64,000 nt of DNA from Hirudinaria manillensis (taxonomy: Eukaryota > Annelida > Clitellata > Hirudinida > Hirudinidae): positions 9,706,501-9,770,500 of the forward strand of contig CM067529.1 in assembly GCA_034509925.1 (NCBI GenBank). Direction: 5' to 3'. Numbering within the stretch: position 1 is the first letter of the stretch; every line of letters begins with the position of its first letter. Of the stretch, positions 10,623 through 22,600 are shown in pieces. Below the pieces are notes generated by a model. The model was not told where the DNA came from and searched no databases. It worked only from the letters and a program-made list of their open reading frames with translations. Position numbers and translations under genes: made by a program.

Positions 10623-11444
10623 AATAATCTCTAATGAGAAATCACTCAAGCATAACTTAGGCTAACTATTAACAAAAAGCCTGGTCAGAAGAAAAACATT
10701 TAACATTGTTTGTATATATTAATAAATATTATTTATAAACTTTCAAATACCAATTTAATGAAAGTTGTTAATCGATGGATTACAAAGGTTGTACGTAATC
10801 AAATAATAACAATAATAACGTCATTATCTTGTTAATATAAGACTATTGGTGATGGATTTGGGTCAACAACTTACAAGTTACGTTCAATAGATATGAAATA
10901 TATTATTGATTCACAAGCTTTTACTTTTTGTAATAAATAAATTGCTGAATTTTCAAACTATTTCATTCCTTTTAGTTCGTTTCGAAAGACAAACATGTTT
11001 TAAAATGATCTGAATTTCTTTATAAAATGTAAGACATTCTTTTTCCTTGCATGGTAATCATGGCGCATTATCCGTTGGATTTCACATTTTCTAAAATGTT
11101 GCATGCCTTTTCAATTGATGTAATATTTTCTGTCAAACTACAACGGAAGTCGGTTCGAAACTTTTAAGGCCATTTCCGCAGAATCATTATCTTGGCAAGC
11201 ATTCTAAGAAAGAGCGGGTGAACTAAATAACACTAATTAAATTTGCGACAAAATTTAGATTATTTCGAGATATCGATATCTTTTAGTTTAATTTTTCCGT
11301 CAACACTCATTCCTTTCGTTTCTTCAGTAAATTTCATAGCCTTGCAATAAGGACACACTTTGCTCATATATGAGAACATGCCAGCTCAAATTATCATCAA
11401 CTGGGTTCTACCGAAATGCATGGCAATTGTAATCTCATGAATTC
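10623..11444. other. Intergenic, nothing recognised
   Basis: AT-rich spacer between the unknown protein gene and the 3' flank of the RPB2-like gene. Only short chance frames. Confidence 0.4.
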
Positions 11445-11754
11445 TGATATTGGAGTCGTGTTTGACGTTGATCTGCTTATTGTTGACTTTCAGTCTGTTG
11501 CGTTCATTCTGTTGAGCATACTTTTACCTGATATAGTTGTGACATTTATTTAAAAAACACTCATCAAAAACGAGTATCATGTTGTGTCAAAATTTCAAAG
11601 AAATTGGTTAAGAACTTTCAGAGAATATTGATTCAAAACCTTACACACAGTTACCTTTTTATTTATATAGATTTATTTACATTCCACAAAAAAGAATTAA
11701 TATATATATTGTTTAAAAATGACCTAAAATTTATAAGATGTTATATCTGCAATT
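11445..11754. repeat. 3'-flank repeat of the RPB2-like gene, copy A
   Basis: The sequence beginning TTGGAGTCGTGTTTGACG and including GTTGTGTCAAAATTTCAAAG recurs, diverged, at 16,545-16,745 (first part) and at 17,070-17,306 (second part). Copy A is immediately downstream of the full-length RPB2-like gene. TTTATT on the plus strand at 11658-11663 is an AATAAA in the direction of the gene and may be its polyadenylation signal. The three copies indicate repeated local duplication. Confidence 0.65.
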
Positions 11755-14700
11755 TTAGAAAGTCAAAGCTTTCTTCTCGATTCCAATCCTGGGACAAATG
11801 CTCATTCCCATCAGTTCCTGGAACAGTAGCTTGCATGCGTAGGGAAGGTTCACTTGAGAAACGTTGATTCTGTTGTCGCAAGAGGAACATTTGAAAGTGT
11901 TGTTTTGCCGGTTGTTGATCACGATGAGGCCGCAGTCGTTGCATATCTGGATCGGATAAGGATCTGACACCTCGAACAATCTTTCCTTAAGGAAGCTGGC
12001 GGCACCGTGAGCAATCTGACAGTCCCTTTCCATCTCGCCGAACCTCAGTCCACCGTCCCTAGACCGGCCCTCCATCGGTTGTCTGTTCAAGAGTTGAACG
12101 GGTCCTCGGGACCTGGCGTGAATCTTGTCTTCTACCATGTGCTTCAATCTCTGGTAATAAGTCGGCCCGATAAATACCTGGGTTCTGATCTTCCTTCCAG
12201 TGAATCCGTTATACATGACTTCATTACCATGTTTATGATAACCATACTTATCAAGCACGTCTGAAATGCTTTTCACGTTGACAGAGTCGGCGTTGAACGG
12301 TGTAGAGTTTCCGATCTCGCCCGTCAATGCCGACACTTTACTCTGGAGGCATTCGATTATGTGACCGACTGTCATACGCGAAGGAATGGCGTGAGGGTTC
12401 ATGATTAGATCCGGCGTGATGCCCTCGCCGGTGAAGGGCATGTCTTCTTGTCGATACGTTATGCCGATGGTACCCTTCTGTCCGTGCCTACTGGCAAACT
12501 TGTCTCCAATCTGAGGTATCCTCACGTTTCTCACTTTGACTTTGACGAGCAAAGACCCATCTTTGTTTATATTCTTCAAGACTTTGTCGACTATTCCTTG
12601 TTCTCCTTTCTTCAAGAACGTGCTGCAGTCTTTCTTTGTATGCCTGCGAGGATTTCCATCAATTTCACCATCATCTGGTGGCAGGATGGCCGTCTTGCCG
12701 ATGATGGCATCGTCGCCAGAAACCACGGCACCTACAGATATGAGGCCACTTTCCCCAAGTTTGTCGTAGAAACAATTCCTCATTCCTTGAACGCACGATC
12801 TGTCTGGCTTTTCGAAGGTCTCTTGTTGACCAAAGTTCCTCTGGGTTTCTGTATCTTTATAAGTCCTATAAAAAATGCTCCTGAAAAGACCTTTGTCTAT
12901 GGAAGAAGCATTCATAATGATAGAATCTTCCTGGTTGAATCCAGTGTAGGATGCGATGGCTGTTATAGCATTTATTCCGGCTGGCATTTCACTGAATTTC
13001 AAGAACTGTGAAGATTTAGGCGCACTGAGTGGTTTCTGAGGATAAAGAAGGACGTGTGCCAAAGTGTCCATTCTCTTGTCAAAATTGGACACGTACATTC
13101 CGATGGCTTGCTTCCCCATGGCCGACTGATAAATGTTACGAGGAGATTGATTGTGATCTGGAAACGGAATGATCGAGGCACACACTCCAAGAATCATGGA
13201 CGGATGGATTTCACAATGGGTATAATTCTTGTTTCTCTCTCTGATTTCGTCTGGAGTCACTGCAATGAGGGAGTTTTCTTCTTCGTCAATGTCCAAATAT
13301 TCGACTGCCCCGCTGGCCAAAATTTTCGACCAAACGAATTTATTGCTGGTTACATCTTTCAGAATGTCAGGATCGACTTTCTTTAAGACGAGTTCATGCT
13401 TTCCCACCGTCAACAGCGGTCTGGAGATTCTGCCGCCGTCAGTGAGAATCTTCAACTCGTTGTGGCCAAAATCCCTAGTTATGGACACCTCGAAGATGAT
13501 TGTGTCCATGCTTTTCCTGAGACTTTTGAGTGACATGTAAATCTGGTCTATGTCGGTGTGAATTCCAACCCAGCATCCGTTGACAAATATTTTTGTTGCC
13601 CTCGAAAGGGACGAATAGGCGACGTCGTCCAAGTTTTGCATCCCGTTGTATTCTAAGAATTCTAACAACGCCTTAGCAGGTGAGCCGACTGAAACATGTG
13701 ACATCAATGCGAAGTTCTTTAACAGCCCTACAGCAGCACCTTCGGGAGTTTCAGCAGGGCACACCCTTCCCAGATGGGTGTTGTGAAGTTGCCTTGGTTT
13801 TGGCAATTTACCGTCACGACCTATCGGAGCGTTAAGTCTTCTGAGATGAGACAAGCAAGCCACATATGTCATCCTGTTAAGAACTTGAGAGACTCCGGTC
13901 CTATTTTGGCTAGCCTTCTTCCTATCTCCCCAGTTGCCCGTGGCGAGGGCATAATTAAAGGCTTCTGTGAGCGTGTTGGATCTGATACCCGCCTCGACAT
14001 TAAAGTCTTGACCTTTATCGACAAATTTCTGGCCGTAAAACTTCAAGTTTTGACAAACATTCCTAAACGATATTCTGAACAAGCTGGCCATTAGAGGGCC
14101 TGCCATGTCTGCCCTTTTGTTTGAGAGATGATCTCTATCGTCCTCCCTTCTTCTGCCAAGAGCAACTTCCAAGAGTCTGCGCACCATGTGACCCAAGAAA
14201 TATGCCTTACTCGTGGAACAGAATTCGTCAGTTCCGACGTGTGGCAATACCTCCTTCTGGAGAAGTTCTCTGGCAAACTTTATTCTCTTCTCCTTTGTAG
14301 TTCCCGGCGTTGCACCTCTCGAGCCGATAAAGCTGAGAGCGACCGATTGATCCTGAATGCAGAATGCTTCGTCGATGGATGGTTTCAGCATCTCGATCAT
14401 CTCCTGATCATTCATATCGTAGACCATCTTCTCCAGAATTTCCTTATCGGAGACGAATCCGAGAGCCCTGAAAACAACCAAGATTGGTATTTCTTGTTTC
14501 ACGTACGGCATAATGGCAACCAGACGCTGTCCGAGAAAATCCTTGGTAGATTTCTTAAGGGCGATCATGAAAGTGCTAGCTGGTCTGGATGAATTTATGT
14601 CAACTGATCTGATTTCAGCCCTGTAAAGAAACGTGCCCATATTATTTCTAAAGACCATGACATTGTTGCTAGCCATTCTTTCCTGAGCTACTATGACTTT

Positions 14701-15216
14701 TTCCATTCCATTAATGATGAAGTAGCCTCCCGGGTCCATGGAACATTCATCTTTCTCATTGAGAGCCGTTTCTGACAATCCGTGCAGGCTGCAATAATCT
14801 GACTTGACCATGATCGGAATTTGTCCGAGTTTCACTCTTTCGTATTTTGTTTCTTTGCCTATTTCTTCGTCTCCTATGAAAGTCTTGGTAATGTCAATGT
14901 AAATAGGTGCGGTGTAGGAAAGGTCCCTGAGTCTGGCATCGTTCGGCACCATCAAATTGGGCACTCCGTCTGCTTCAAAGTGTACAGGTTTAGAGAGATA
15001 TATCTGACCGAACTTTATGACGATGCGCGTGGCTTTCTCTGCATGCTTCCGGTGCTGTAACTCCCCTTGGAGTTCGATGGCCGGTGCATCTGAAACGATC
15101 TGCTGGATGGATTTCTGGATGAATTCATTGAAAGAATCAATCTGCTGGCTGACAAGACCCTTTTCTTCGAAATGAGCCTGGATTAAGTCCCACACTAATG
15201 TCTGACAGTCGGTCAT
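11755..15216 (-). CDS. POLR2B: RPB2-type RNA polymerase II second-largest subunit, divergent and intronless
   Basis: A single exon encodes 1,153 residues of a complete RNA polymerase beta-type subunit. The match is to Pol II, not Pol I or [22 protein letters not shown] near the start, then [49 protein letters not shown] and [19 protein letters not shown]. Key residues are kept: Glu763/Asp764 in GFNQEDS (yeast Rpb2 E836/D837), Lys906 and Lys914 in [13 protein letters not shown] (K979/K987), SRMTVGH, and a C-terminal CxxC...CxxC zinc site before [11 protein letters not shown]. It starts at the first ATG after an in-frame TGA and lacks the acidic N-terminus of usual RPB2. Many normally fixed positions differ (THLGRV for TLWGMV, NKRAD for NKRLD). 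No intron interrupts it, unlike its intron-rich neighbours. It could be the species' only RPB2 or an extra retrocopy; the coding frame looks selected. Confidence 0.93.
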   Translation of the reverse strand: MTDCQTLVWDLIQAHFEEKGLVSQQIDSFNEFIQKSIQQIVSDAPAIELQGELQHRKHAEKATRIVIKFGQIYLSKPVHFEADGVPNLMVPNDARLRDLSYTAPIYIDITKTFIGDEEIGKETKYERVKLGQIPIMVKSDYCSLHGLSETALNEKDECSMDPGGYFIINGMEKVIVAQERMASNNVMVFRNNMGTFLYRAEIRSVDINSSRPASTFMIALKKSTKDFLGQRLVAIMPYVKQEIPILVVFRALGFVSDKEILEKMVYDMNDQEMIEMLKPSIDEAFCIQDQSVALSFIGSRGATPGTTKEKRIKFARELLQKEVLPHVGTDEFCSTSKAYFLGHMVRRLLEVALGRRREDDRDHLSNKRADMAGPLMASLFRISFRNVCQNLKFYGQKFVDKGQDFNVEAGIRSNTLTEAFNYALATGNWGDRKKASQNRTGVSQVLNRMTYVACLSHLRRLNAPIGRDGKLPKPRQLHNTHLGRVCPAETPEGAAVGLLKNFALMSHVSVGSPAKALLEFLEYNGMQNLDDVAYSSLSRATKIFVNGCWVGIHTDIDQIYMSLKSLRKSMDTIIFEVSITRDFGHNELKILTDGGRISRPLLTVGKHELVLKKVDPDILKDVTSNKFVWSKILASGAVEYLDIDEEENSLIAVTPDEIRERNKNYTHCEIHPSMILGVCASIIPFPDHNQSPRNIYQSAMGKQAIGMYVSNFDKRMDTLAHVLLYPQKPLSAPKSSQFLKFSEMPAGINAITAIASYTGFNQEDSIIMNASSIDKGLFRSIFYRTYKDTETQRNFGQQETFEKPDRSCVQGMRNCFYDKLGESGLISVGAVVSGDDAIIGKTAILPPDDGEIDGNPRRHTKKDCSTFLKKGEQGIVDKVLKNINKDGSLLVKVKVRNVRIPQIGDKFASRHGQKGTIGITYRQEDMPFTGEGITPDLIMNPHAIPSRMTVGHIIECLQSKVSALTGEIGNSTPFNADSVNVKSISDVLDKYGYHKHGNEVMYNGFTGRKIRTQVFIGPTYYQRLKHMVEDKIHARSRGPVQLLNRQPMEGRSRDGGLRFGEMERDCQIAHGAASFLKERLFEVSDPYPIQICNDCGLIVINNRQNNTFKCSSCDNRINVSQVNLPYACKLLFQELMGMSICPRIGIEKKALTF

Positions 15217-15641
15217 AATTGTATTTGTCTTCTGTATTGTCTTGTGTATATTGTTGATAACCAGATGTCAGTAACTTATCTTTGGAACGTGCGCTCGACG
15301 CATCATTCGAAAGATTCAGAATATGATTAATTAATTAAGTATCCGTATGATTTAATTAAATTATGAAATGTAATCAATTTTTATTTTCTAGGCCCAATTT
15401 TATTTATTAATAATTAAATAAAATAATTAAATATATAATTTAAAAAAAAAGTATTAATATATTTTGTTGAATAAATAAATACTGGTTTTTATTTTGTTTG
15501 TTTATTTATTTATTTATATTTATTTTTTTATTTATTTACTCGATTTGAGAGAAAACAAAGTCGAATATTTTTTACCGACGAACGAATTTTATTGAATCAC
15601 ATTACATACGTAAAATTAAAAAAATAAAATAAAAATAAACT
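15217..15641. promoter_or_regulatory. 5' flank of the RPB2-like gene, very AT-rich
   Basis: This holds the presumed promoter of the minus-strand gene starting at 15216. A stretch at about 15,391-15,480 matches sequence directly after the breakpoint of the truncated copy (18,603-18,690), so it was part of the duplicated unit. A clear TATA box or other core element cannot be singled out from the AT-rich background. Confidence 0.4.
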
Positions 15642-15849
15642 TCAACTGTGGTTTGACTTCTTATGAACTATCAAGTTGGAAACCTGACGAAACTCCGCCT
15701 CGCAGAGCTGGCATTTGAACGGCTTTAATTCGCTGTGCACCCTTTCATGCGTCCGCAAATGGCAACTTTGTTTAAAGGCCTTGCCGCATTCAGAGCATTT
15801 AAAAGGCCTCTCGTCGGTATGGCTTCTCATATGAAGCCTCAGAGAGGTC
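15642..15849 (-). CDS. C2H2 zinc-finger protein, last exon only
   Basis: Downstream of a good acceptor (pyrimidine run ending in GGACAG at about 15,850) the minus strand encodes the end of one finger (LRLHMRSHTDERP) and two full C2H2 fingers: FKCSECGKAFKQSCHLRTHERVH and FKCQLCEAEFRQVSNLIVHKKSNH, then a stop. The TGERP-like linker is TDERP and the next is SELKP. Such arrays bind DNA in the nucleus. Upstream exons were not found within the next 1.3 kb, so the gene may be broken or have a long intron. It sits between the full and truncated RPB2 copies and may have been trapped in, or cut by, that duplication. Confidence 0.6.
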
Positions 15850-16544
15850 CTGTCCACGTTATGGAAGAGAAGGAAGACACTCATCATGAAAACGAAGTTA
15901 AGAAGTCAAAAGCAACTCGCCTATATGAAGAATTTAAAATTTTGTGTGAAACGAAAACGGTGGACGAATGCATATGGCGCTCTACAAATTAACTTATTTA
16001 TTACTATTATTATTTAAGAAGCTTTGTCCTTTTTTTCATTTTTTTTTCATCCATTGGTGGTGTGATGACTCATCACTGATTAGCTTCAAAGACAATGTAT
16101 AGTTGATAAACTTTATTATATGTATTGAAACCCGATAATCTAATAATAGCATGTAATCATTGAAAGGAAAATTAATTAGAGAAACTAAAAGGGGCCCCAA
16201 GTTAATAAAAAAAATTGCACATTAAATTCTATTTTGTAAACTAGCGGTCCTTAGGGGGCAGAAGTGTTTCATGTTTGCTTACGCTCGAAGATGGTTTCAG
16301 TGCGTAATAAATTAGACTGCGAGTTGACAAACGACACTAAAGGCAGGTTTCTAGCCTAAGAGAAGTTAGAGCAAAAAACAAATTCTGGTGAATGGAATCG
16401 ACGTTACCTAGCCAGTGGCGAAAGGGGAGATGATCCGCCCCGGGCTGAATATGCGAAGGTGGGCATTTTGAAGGAATACAAGGAAAAATATAAAAATCTG
16501 AAATTTTATGAAAAACTTTCTCTTTTTTTTTTTTGATTTTCTGA
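15850..16544. other. Spacer with a possible hAT end
   Basis: No exon found. CAGTGGCGAAAGGGG near 16,421 followed by a GCCCCGGGC-like stretch resembles the terminal motif of some hAT elements, but no partner end was found. Confidence 0.3.
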
Positions 16545-16760
16545 TCTTGGAGTCGTGTTTGACGCCGATCCGCTTTCTTGTTGACGACTTTTAGCCATTT
16601 TCACTCTGTGGCGTTCATTCTGTTGAGCATAGTTTTACCTGTTATAGTTGTGATATTTATATAAAAACATTCGTCTAATCGAGAACTATGTTGATTCAAA
16701 ATATTAAACTTTCAGAGAACATTGGTTACGTACCATAACATAATACAGTTATATTTTTAA
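16545..16760. repeat. 3'-flank repeat, copy B (coding part absent)
   Basis: From TTGGAGTCGTGTTTGACG through TTCATTCTGTTGAGCATA and beyond, this block matches 11,445-11,640, clearly diverged. No RPB2 coding sequence follows. It is either a third, almost erased duplication or a dispersed repeat that also lies beside the two RPB2 copies. Confidence 0.55.
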
Positions 16761-16869
16761 TTGTAAAGAAATGAAAAAGCACACATTTTCTAATTTGGTT
16801 GTTTTTTCAATTTCACAATGCTTAGTTTGATCAGTTTTAATGAATCTATTTGATAATTTTTTTAGAGGA

Positions 16870-16960
16870 AATAAACCGGAGATCAGTGATGGGGAGTATT
16901 TAAAATCAAAGTATTGGAAATCATGATTTTTTTTATTTTGGTTTTAAATCGTTTCTGTGC
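16870..16960. mobile_element. Possible hAT-type terminal sequence
   Basis: TCAGTGATGGGGAGTATTT followed by an ATCA-rich stretch resembles the AT-rich region ending at 60,006, where the reverse complement CAGTGATGGGAAAAATCA is found. CAGTGATGGG is a common hAT terminus. No complete element was delimited. Confidence 0.3.
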
Positions 16961-17069
16961 AAAGACGAATTTAATATAATAATGCCATAAAATTATTTAA
17001 TTTTAATATTTAAAAAATCAAATGTTAGTCTTTTTCACGTCCAATGGATGGCAAACGTATTTTTTATCT

Positions 17070-17306
17070 GATATTGTTATGACATATATGAAACGTTTAT
17101 AAAAACACTCCTCTAATCGAGTACTATGTTGTGTCAAAATTTCAAAGCAATTGGTTAAGAACTTTCGTAGAACATTTTTCAAACAAACACAGAGTTGTAT
17201 TTTTATTTTTATAGATTTATTTGCATTCAATAAAAAAAAAATTACTTTATATATTGTTTAAAAAATCGCCTAGAATTTGTAAGATAATAATGTTAGATCG
17301 GCAATT
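17070..17306. repeat. 3'-flank repeat, copy C, downstream of the truncated RPB2 copy
   Basis: It aligns with 11,521-11,754 (shared blocks include GTTGTGTCAAAATTTCAAAG and TTGGTTAAGAACTTTC) but with many substitutions and small indels. This contrasts sharply with the adjacent coding part, where only about five substitutions are visible over 1.3 kb. Confidence 0.7.
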
Positions 17307-18602
17307 TTAGAAAGTCAAGGCCTTCTTCTCGATTCCAATCCTGGGACAGATGCTCATTCCCATCAGTTCCTGGAACAGTAGCTTGCATGCGTAGGGAAGG
17401 TTCACTTGAGAAACGTTGATTCTGTTGTCGCAAGAGGAACATTTGAAAGTGTTGTTTTGCCGGTTGTTGATCACGATGAGGCCGCAGTCGTTGCATATCT
17501 GGATCGGATAAGGATCTGACACCTCGAACAATCTTTCCTTAAGGAAGCTGGCGGCACCGTGAGCAATCTGACAGTCCCTTTCCATCTCGCCGAACCTCAG
17601 TCCACCGTCCCTAGACCGGCCCTCCATCGGTTGTCTGTTCAAGAGTTGAACGGGTCCTCGGGACCTGGCGTGAATCTTGTCTTCTACCATGTGCTTCAAT
17701 CTCTGGTAATAAGTCGGCCCGATAAATACCTGGGTTCTGATCTTCCTTCCAGTGAATCCGTTATACATGACTTCATTACCATGTTTATGATAACCATACT
17801 TATCAAGCACGTCTGAAATGCTTTTCACGTTGACAGAGTCGGCGTTGAACGGTGTAGAGTTTCCGATCTCGCCCGTCAATGCCGACACCTTACTCTGGAG
17901 GCATTCGATTATGTGACCGACTGTCATACGCGAAGGAATGGCGTGAGGGTTCATGATTAGATCCGGCGTGATGCCCTCGCCGGTGAAGGGCATGTCTTCT
18001 TGTCGATACGTTATGCCGATGGTACCCTTCTGTCCGTGCCTACTGGCAAACTTGTCTCCAATCTGAGGTATCCTCACGTTTCTCACTTTGACTTTGACGA
18101 GCAAAGACCCATCTTTGTTTATATTCTTCAAGACTTTGTCGACTATTCCTTGTTCTCCTTTCTTCAAGAACGTGCTGCAGTCTTTCTTTGTATGCCTGCG
18201 AGGATTTCCATCAATTTCACCATCATCTGGTGGCAGGATGGCCGTCTTGCCGATGATGGCATCGTCGCCAGAAACCACGGCACCTACAGATATGAGGCCA
18301 CTTTCCCCAAGTTTGTCGTAGAAACAATTCCTCATTCCTTGAACGCACGATCTGTCTGGCTTTTCGAAGGTCTCTTGTTGACCAAAGTTCCTCTGGGTTT
18401 CTGTATCTTTATAAGTCCTATAAAAAATGCTCCTGAAAAGACCTTTGTCTATGGAAGAAGCATTCATAATGATAGAATCTTCCTGGTTGAATCCAGTGTA
18501 GGATGCGATGGCTGTTATAGCATTTATTCCGGCTGGCATTTCACTGAATTTCAAGAACTGTGAAGATTTAGGCGCAATGAGTGGTTTCTGAGGATAAAGA
18601 AG
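17307..18602 (-). pseudogene. Truncated tandem copy of the RPB2-like gene (C-terminal 431 codons)
   Basis: This block is colinear with 11755-13050 at a constant offset of 5,552 bases and without indels. I see about five differences in 1,296 bases (for example near 17,313, 17,347, 17,887 and 18,576). It encodes residues 723-1153: the active-site half with GFNQEDS, the hybrid-binding lysines, the anchor and the zinc clamp. The homology stops dead after GGATAAAGAAG (13,050 versus 18,602). There is no start codon at the break; the first ATG in frame is internal (MPAGIN). It cannot make a working subunit, but it is an open frame and could be read from a cryptic promoter. Confidence 0.9.
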
Positions 18603-18690
18603 ATTTTTTATTTATTAATAATTAATTAAAATAATTAAATATATAATTTAAAATGAATTTAGTTGATTAAATAAATAATTAATAATTAAC
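18603..18690. repeat. Remnant of the duplicated 5' flank
   Basis: Immediately after the breakpoint the sequence matches 15,391-15,480, which lies upstream of the full gene (both contain TTTATTTATTAATAATTAA and AATTAAATATATAATTTAAA). The truncated copy therefore arose from a full-length duplicate by an internal deletion that removed the promoter-proximal region and the first 722 codons. Confidence 0.65.
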
Positions 18691-19664
18691 TATGAATTCT
18701 TTATTTGATGTCAAAAAGAAGACTAATTGGTTATTCTCTATTAAATTCAACCAATTCAATGTATTTTGAATAACTTTTTTTAAGAAGGAAGGATTAATAA
18801 AAGGCACTGTGAGAGCTAAATATGTCATTAAAGATCCAAAATTTGAAAACGCAAGTTTGGAACACTTGGGTACTTTCCAAGAAGAGACAATGGAAACTTA
18901 GATTTGACCTTTAGATTGAATATTTACCTACATTATTATATTATATGAAATATATTTAAAAAAGCTATGGTTGCCATTAATGTTATTTGACTATTAAAAT
19001 TACTGCGAAAGCGTCAGGTTGGGTAATTCTGGTTCAGAATATTTGAGTTCGATCAAGGAAATGAAGCTCGATCGATCGAGACTGCACTCTTAAAGAATAA
19101 AATTTTTCCGTGAAATGTCTCGATCCTACTTGCACATAAATTATAGACGAGCTACAATTTTCAAACTTGGTAGACTTAGTGATGAGTAACTTAAAGCTTC
19201 TCTCTCTTAATTCATCTTTCATCCCCAGGTTAAGCAATTTGCAGACAGACTAAAATTTGCTCAATGCGTAAGACGTCATGTTGAAACATGACTTTTTGTT
19301 AAAGTTAATTAACATAATATTTAAAAATATAATTTATCTGTTGTATTATTAAAATTCTAGTAGTATAATAATATACAATAATATAACAACGTTTTACTTT
19401 TCATTATTTGTTTTGTTTACCATTGCTTACTTTTCAACTCTGGCGTAGCTTGCGCAACTTGCGTAATTCTCAGTAGCAAGGTATTTCTCCAACCAACTAT
19501 TAAAATTTTACAAATATTGAAGGGCTAAATAGCTTTTATATTTTCATTTTATAAATTTTACTCTGTAATATTTTTAAAATACCGGCCTCATGCCTCAATG
19601 CAGAAATTTCATAACTCTGGGATATTTTATTATTTTGTTTTTGCTGACTCCAGGATCCGTCGCA
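18691..19664. other. Spacer upstream of NEMF
   Basis: AT-rich intergenic sequence containing the presumed NEMF promoter. No further exon recognised. Confidence 0.4.
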
Positions 19665-22600
19665 ATGAAGGCCAAATTTACTACTCTCGATATAAAAATA
19701 TTGCTTGCAGAATTGCAGCAAAAGTAAGATAATTACCAGCTTTGAACTGCTTTGAAATTACGTTATTGTAAAATGTTATTTTAGGCTCCTGGGGATGAGA
19801 GTAAACAACGTTTACGACGTTGATTCTAAGACTTATTTAATCAAACTGAACAGGTAAATTATTTAAATATTACAATTGTTAATTATAGTTCTTATTCCAC
19901 AACATTGATAAAAAGACCAATAGTCTATGTATGTATGGATTTACTTATTATGTGGCAATTTATTAAAGTGACATTTTAGGTATTATAATTGCAATTTTAA
20001 AACAGGACTGATGAAAAAGCATTTCTGCTAATAGAATCAGGCATTAGGTTTCACACAACTGAATTTGAATGGCCAAAAAACATTGTTCCCTCTGGATTTT
20101 CCATGAAGGTTGGTCCAACACTGCAAATTATGAAACTTTTTATTAAATAATAAATTTCAAAATATATTTAAGTTGGGTTTTCATCAATTCATTTATTTGA
20201 TATCTATTGACCATTCCTTTGATAGTTGGATAAATAGATATTGGAGAGTCATTGAGATGTAATGGTCATTGCTATTGCTAGCCTGGTTAAGTAGCAGTTT
20301 GTAATTGCTGTATTTCATCCAGCCTGATTTCATAAAGTAACAAATGGCAACTAGTGAGTTAATGATAAAAATGTAAGTTCCCCCTAGGTGGATATGATAT
20401 CTATGATAACTCCCTCCTGAGTACTGACCTTAATCAAACCTGTACCTGGTAGATGGGTCTTTTTCTCCATTAGGGGCTAGAGGCTGAATGTCTGTTGGGG
20501 TTTTTGTCTGGGACAATTCTGGAGTTTCTGCCTGAATTGGTAAATTTGTTGCTCGTAGGGTTGCTTAGGCATGTCTTTCCTAATTGCATTGTTGTTGCTT
20601 CCCATCTGCTCAGGCAAAACCCAGAGATGCTGTTCCTTTGTTGGGAACAAAGGTTCATCGGTTCATTATAAATTAATGACCATTTAAAGAAAATTAATCT
20701 CTCCTTTCTTCCATTCTTCCATTCTTTGTTTGAAACCTTATTAGGGTCCTTGGCTTCAAGTCTCAATGTTGCATCGAATGGAAATTGTTGTGCATTAAAT
20801 TTGTCTTTTGCCAAGTTGGGTCAATTGTTTCTTTGCATGTTTAGCCACCTTGGCAGTAGCTTATTGCTCAGGATTGGAAGCATGTTCCTCAGCCTGTGGC
20901 TGAAGAGGGAGGGAGAGGCTTTAGTTTCAGAGATTGGAGTATTTCTCAAGCTTAGCGGAATTGTATGTTGATCCATCCTTGCTTCTGCTTTCTTGAGATG
21001 AGGCCATCCACGATTCAAATGCAATTGACAACTGCTGAGAGTTGCAGGTCTAAAACAATGCCAATGGTTGCTAAATTTTGAAGGGGATATATTTAAATTG
21101 TTGACTAGTCTGTATATTGTTAGTGCCATTTTTGCCTCTAGCTCTCTATCGTCCTGTAATTCGATTTGAGGAGCCCTTGAAGTGTCAGGTACGTACAGCT
21201 TCTTCCCTGATACACATTTCCCCACTAGATATTAGTGCAACAACTTCAGCAACAATTGCTGGAGGATATGCCATGAATAGACGTTTTGTCACGAATAGAC
21301 TTTTTGTCATGAATAGACTTTTTGAAGATTGACTCAAGTGGTTGGTGGTCACTGTGAACAATTACTATTTCCATATCCATAAATGTAGCTGTAAAATTTT
21401 CTGCAAGCAAGTGCAATAATTAGCTATTCCTTTTCTGTGTGTGCAAAGTCTAACAATCTGTGAGAGAGCGACTGCTATGCGCAATTAGTCCATCTCCTTA
21501 AAAGCACCTAGGCCATGAATGACTAGAAGCATTTGCCTAAAGCACAATATCCTACTTGGAATAAAAAAAAACTTAATATGGGCAACTTTGAAACAATGCC
21601 CTCTGTCATTTACAGAGCACTTATATGAATTGCTGACCATCGACAATCAGAGCATCTCTCTAACAAGGAAATCAAGGGCTTTGTATGTTCTATTAACTTT
21701 GGGCCAACTTCATAATGTAGGCAGGCATGCCCATTAGTTACCTGAGGTAATGAACCTGAGGTCAGCTAATGTGGTGGAGATATGTCAGCAATTCTATGCT
21801 GTAGACTCACTGGAAATTTCATCTGTAAAATAGCTTGTACCTTCTCTTTCAATTTAGCAATTTCAAACGAATCATCCGAATTTGCAATTAGGAGAGAAAT
21901 GATTTGTGTCTGTGGAGACAAGATCAATGGCAAAGTGATTTTTTTTTTCAACTTCCAATGCAGTTATAATTTGCTTAAATGGCAATAAGAACTTGAAAAT
22001 AACTCCCATGGGATGTGATTCAATAATTTCACTGCTTTTCTCAGCCAGAAGATTCTTGATCTCATCTTAGCTTTCATAAACCAAATTAACCACGTCATAT
22101 TTACTGAAAAACAGTGTGGAACATTCTTGATGCATGGCTTTCTTCAAATGTCTTACCAGGCTTGATCATTTCAAATAGGTTACTAGATCTATATAAATAG
22201 GTTAACTCCTTAATTGATTCTGGTATTGAAGCATATAGTTTGGGGCCATACCATTGCATAGAAAACAATTTCAAAGCTGATTTAGCAAAAGAAGGACTAT
22301 ATTCATGAGTGTTATGCAAAAATAGAAAGGATTGTTGTAATTATTGCTTTCTGTGAAAAAGTCAGAAAATATTTTATGAAGTGAGCTGAAGTCATAAGTG
22401 AACATGAAAAGGGCAGTTTGTAATTTGTGAACTTGTGATGCATTAGTAAATTATTGTTCGTGAAAGCAGAAACAGTTGATGACAGAGGTGGTAATAGGAA
22501 AATGTTATGCACAATCTGTTTTTGTAGTAATGACAATTGATATAAGTGTGTTCCATGTGGAAGCCCATATTATATTGCAATAAGTTAAATAGGGATAGAT

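Noticed and set aside
12007-15060. Many plus-strand frames of 80-187 codons across the RPB2-like gene, repeated at 17,559-18,563
   Set aside because: They are complements of the RPB2 reading frame with no protein similarity; the repeated ones simply reflect the duplication.
11755-15216. Assignment as Pol I (RPA2) or Pol III (RPC2) subunit
   Set aside because: The order and wording of motifs such as [37 protein letters not shown] and CPAETPEG match RPB2 much better than the Pol I or III paralogs.
15735-15992. 85-codon plus-strand frame over the zinc-finger exon
   Set aside because: The minus strand encodes canonical C2H2 fingers with a splice acceptor; the plus frame is its shadow.
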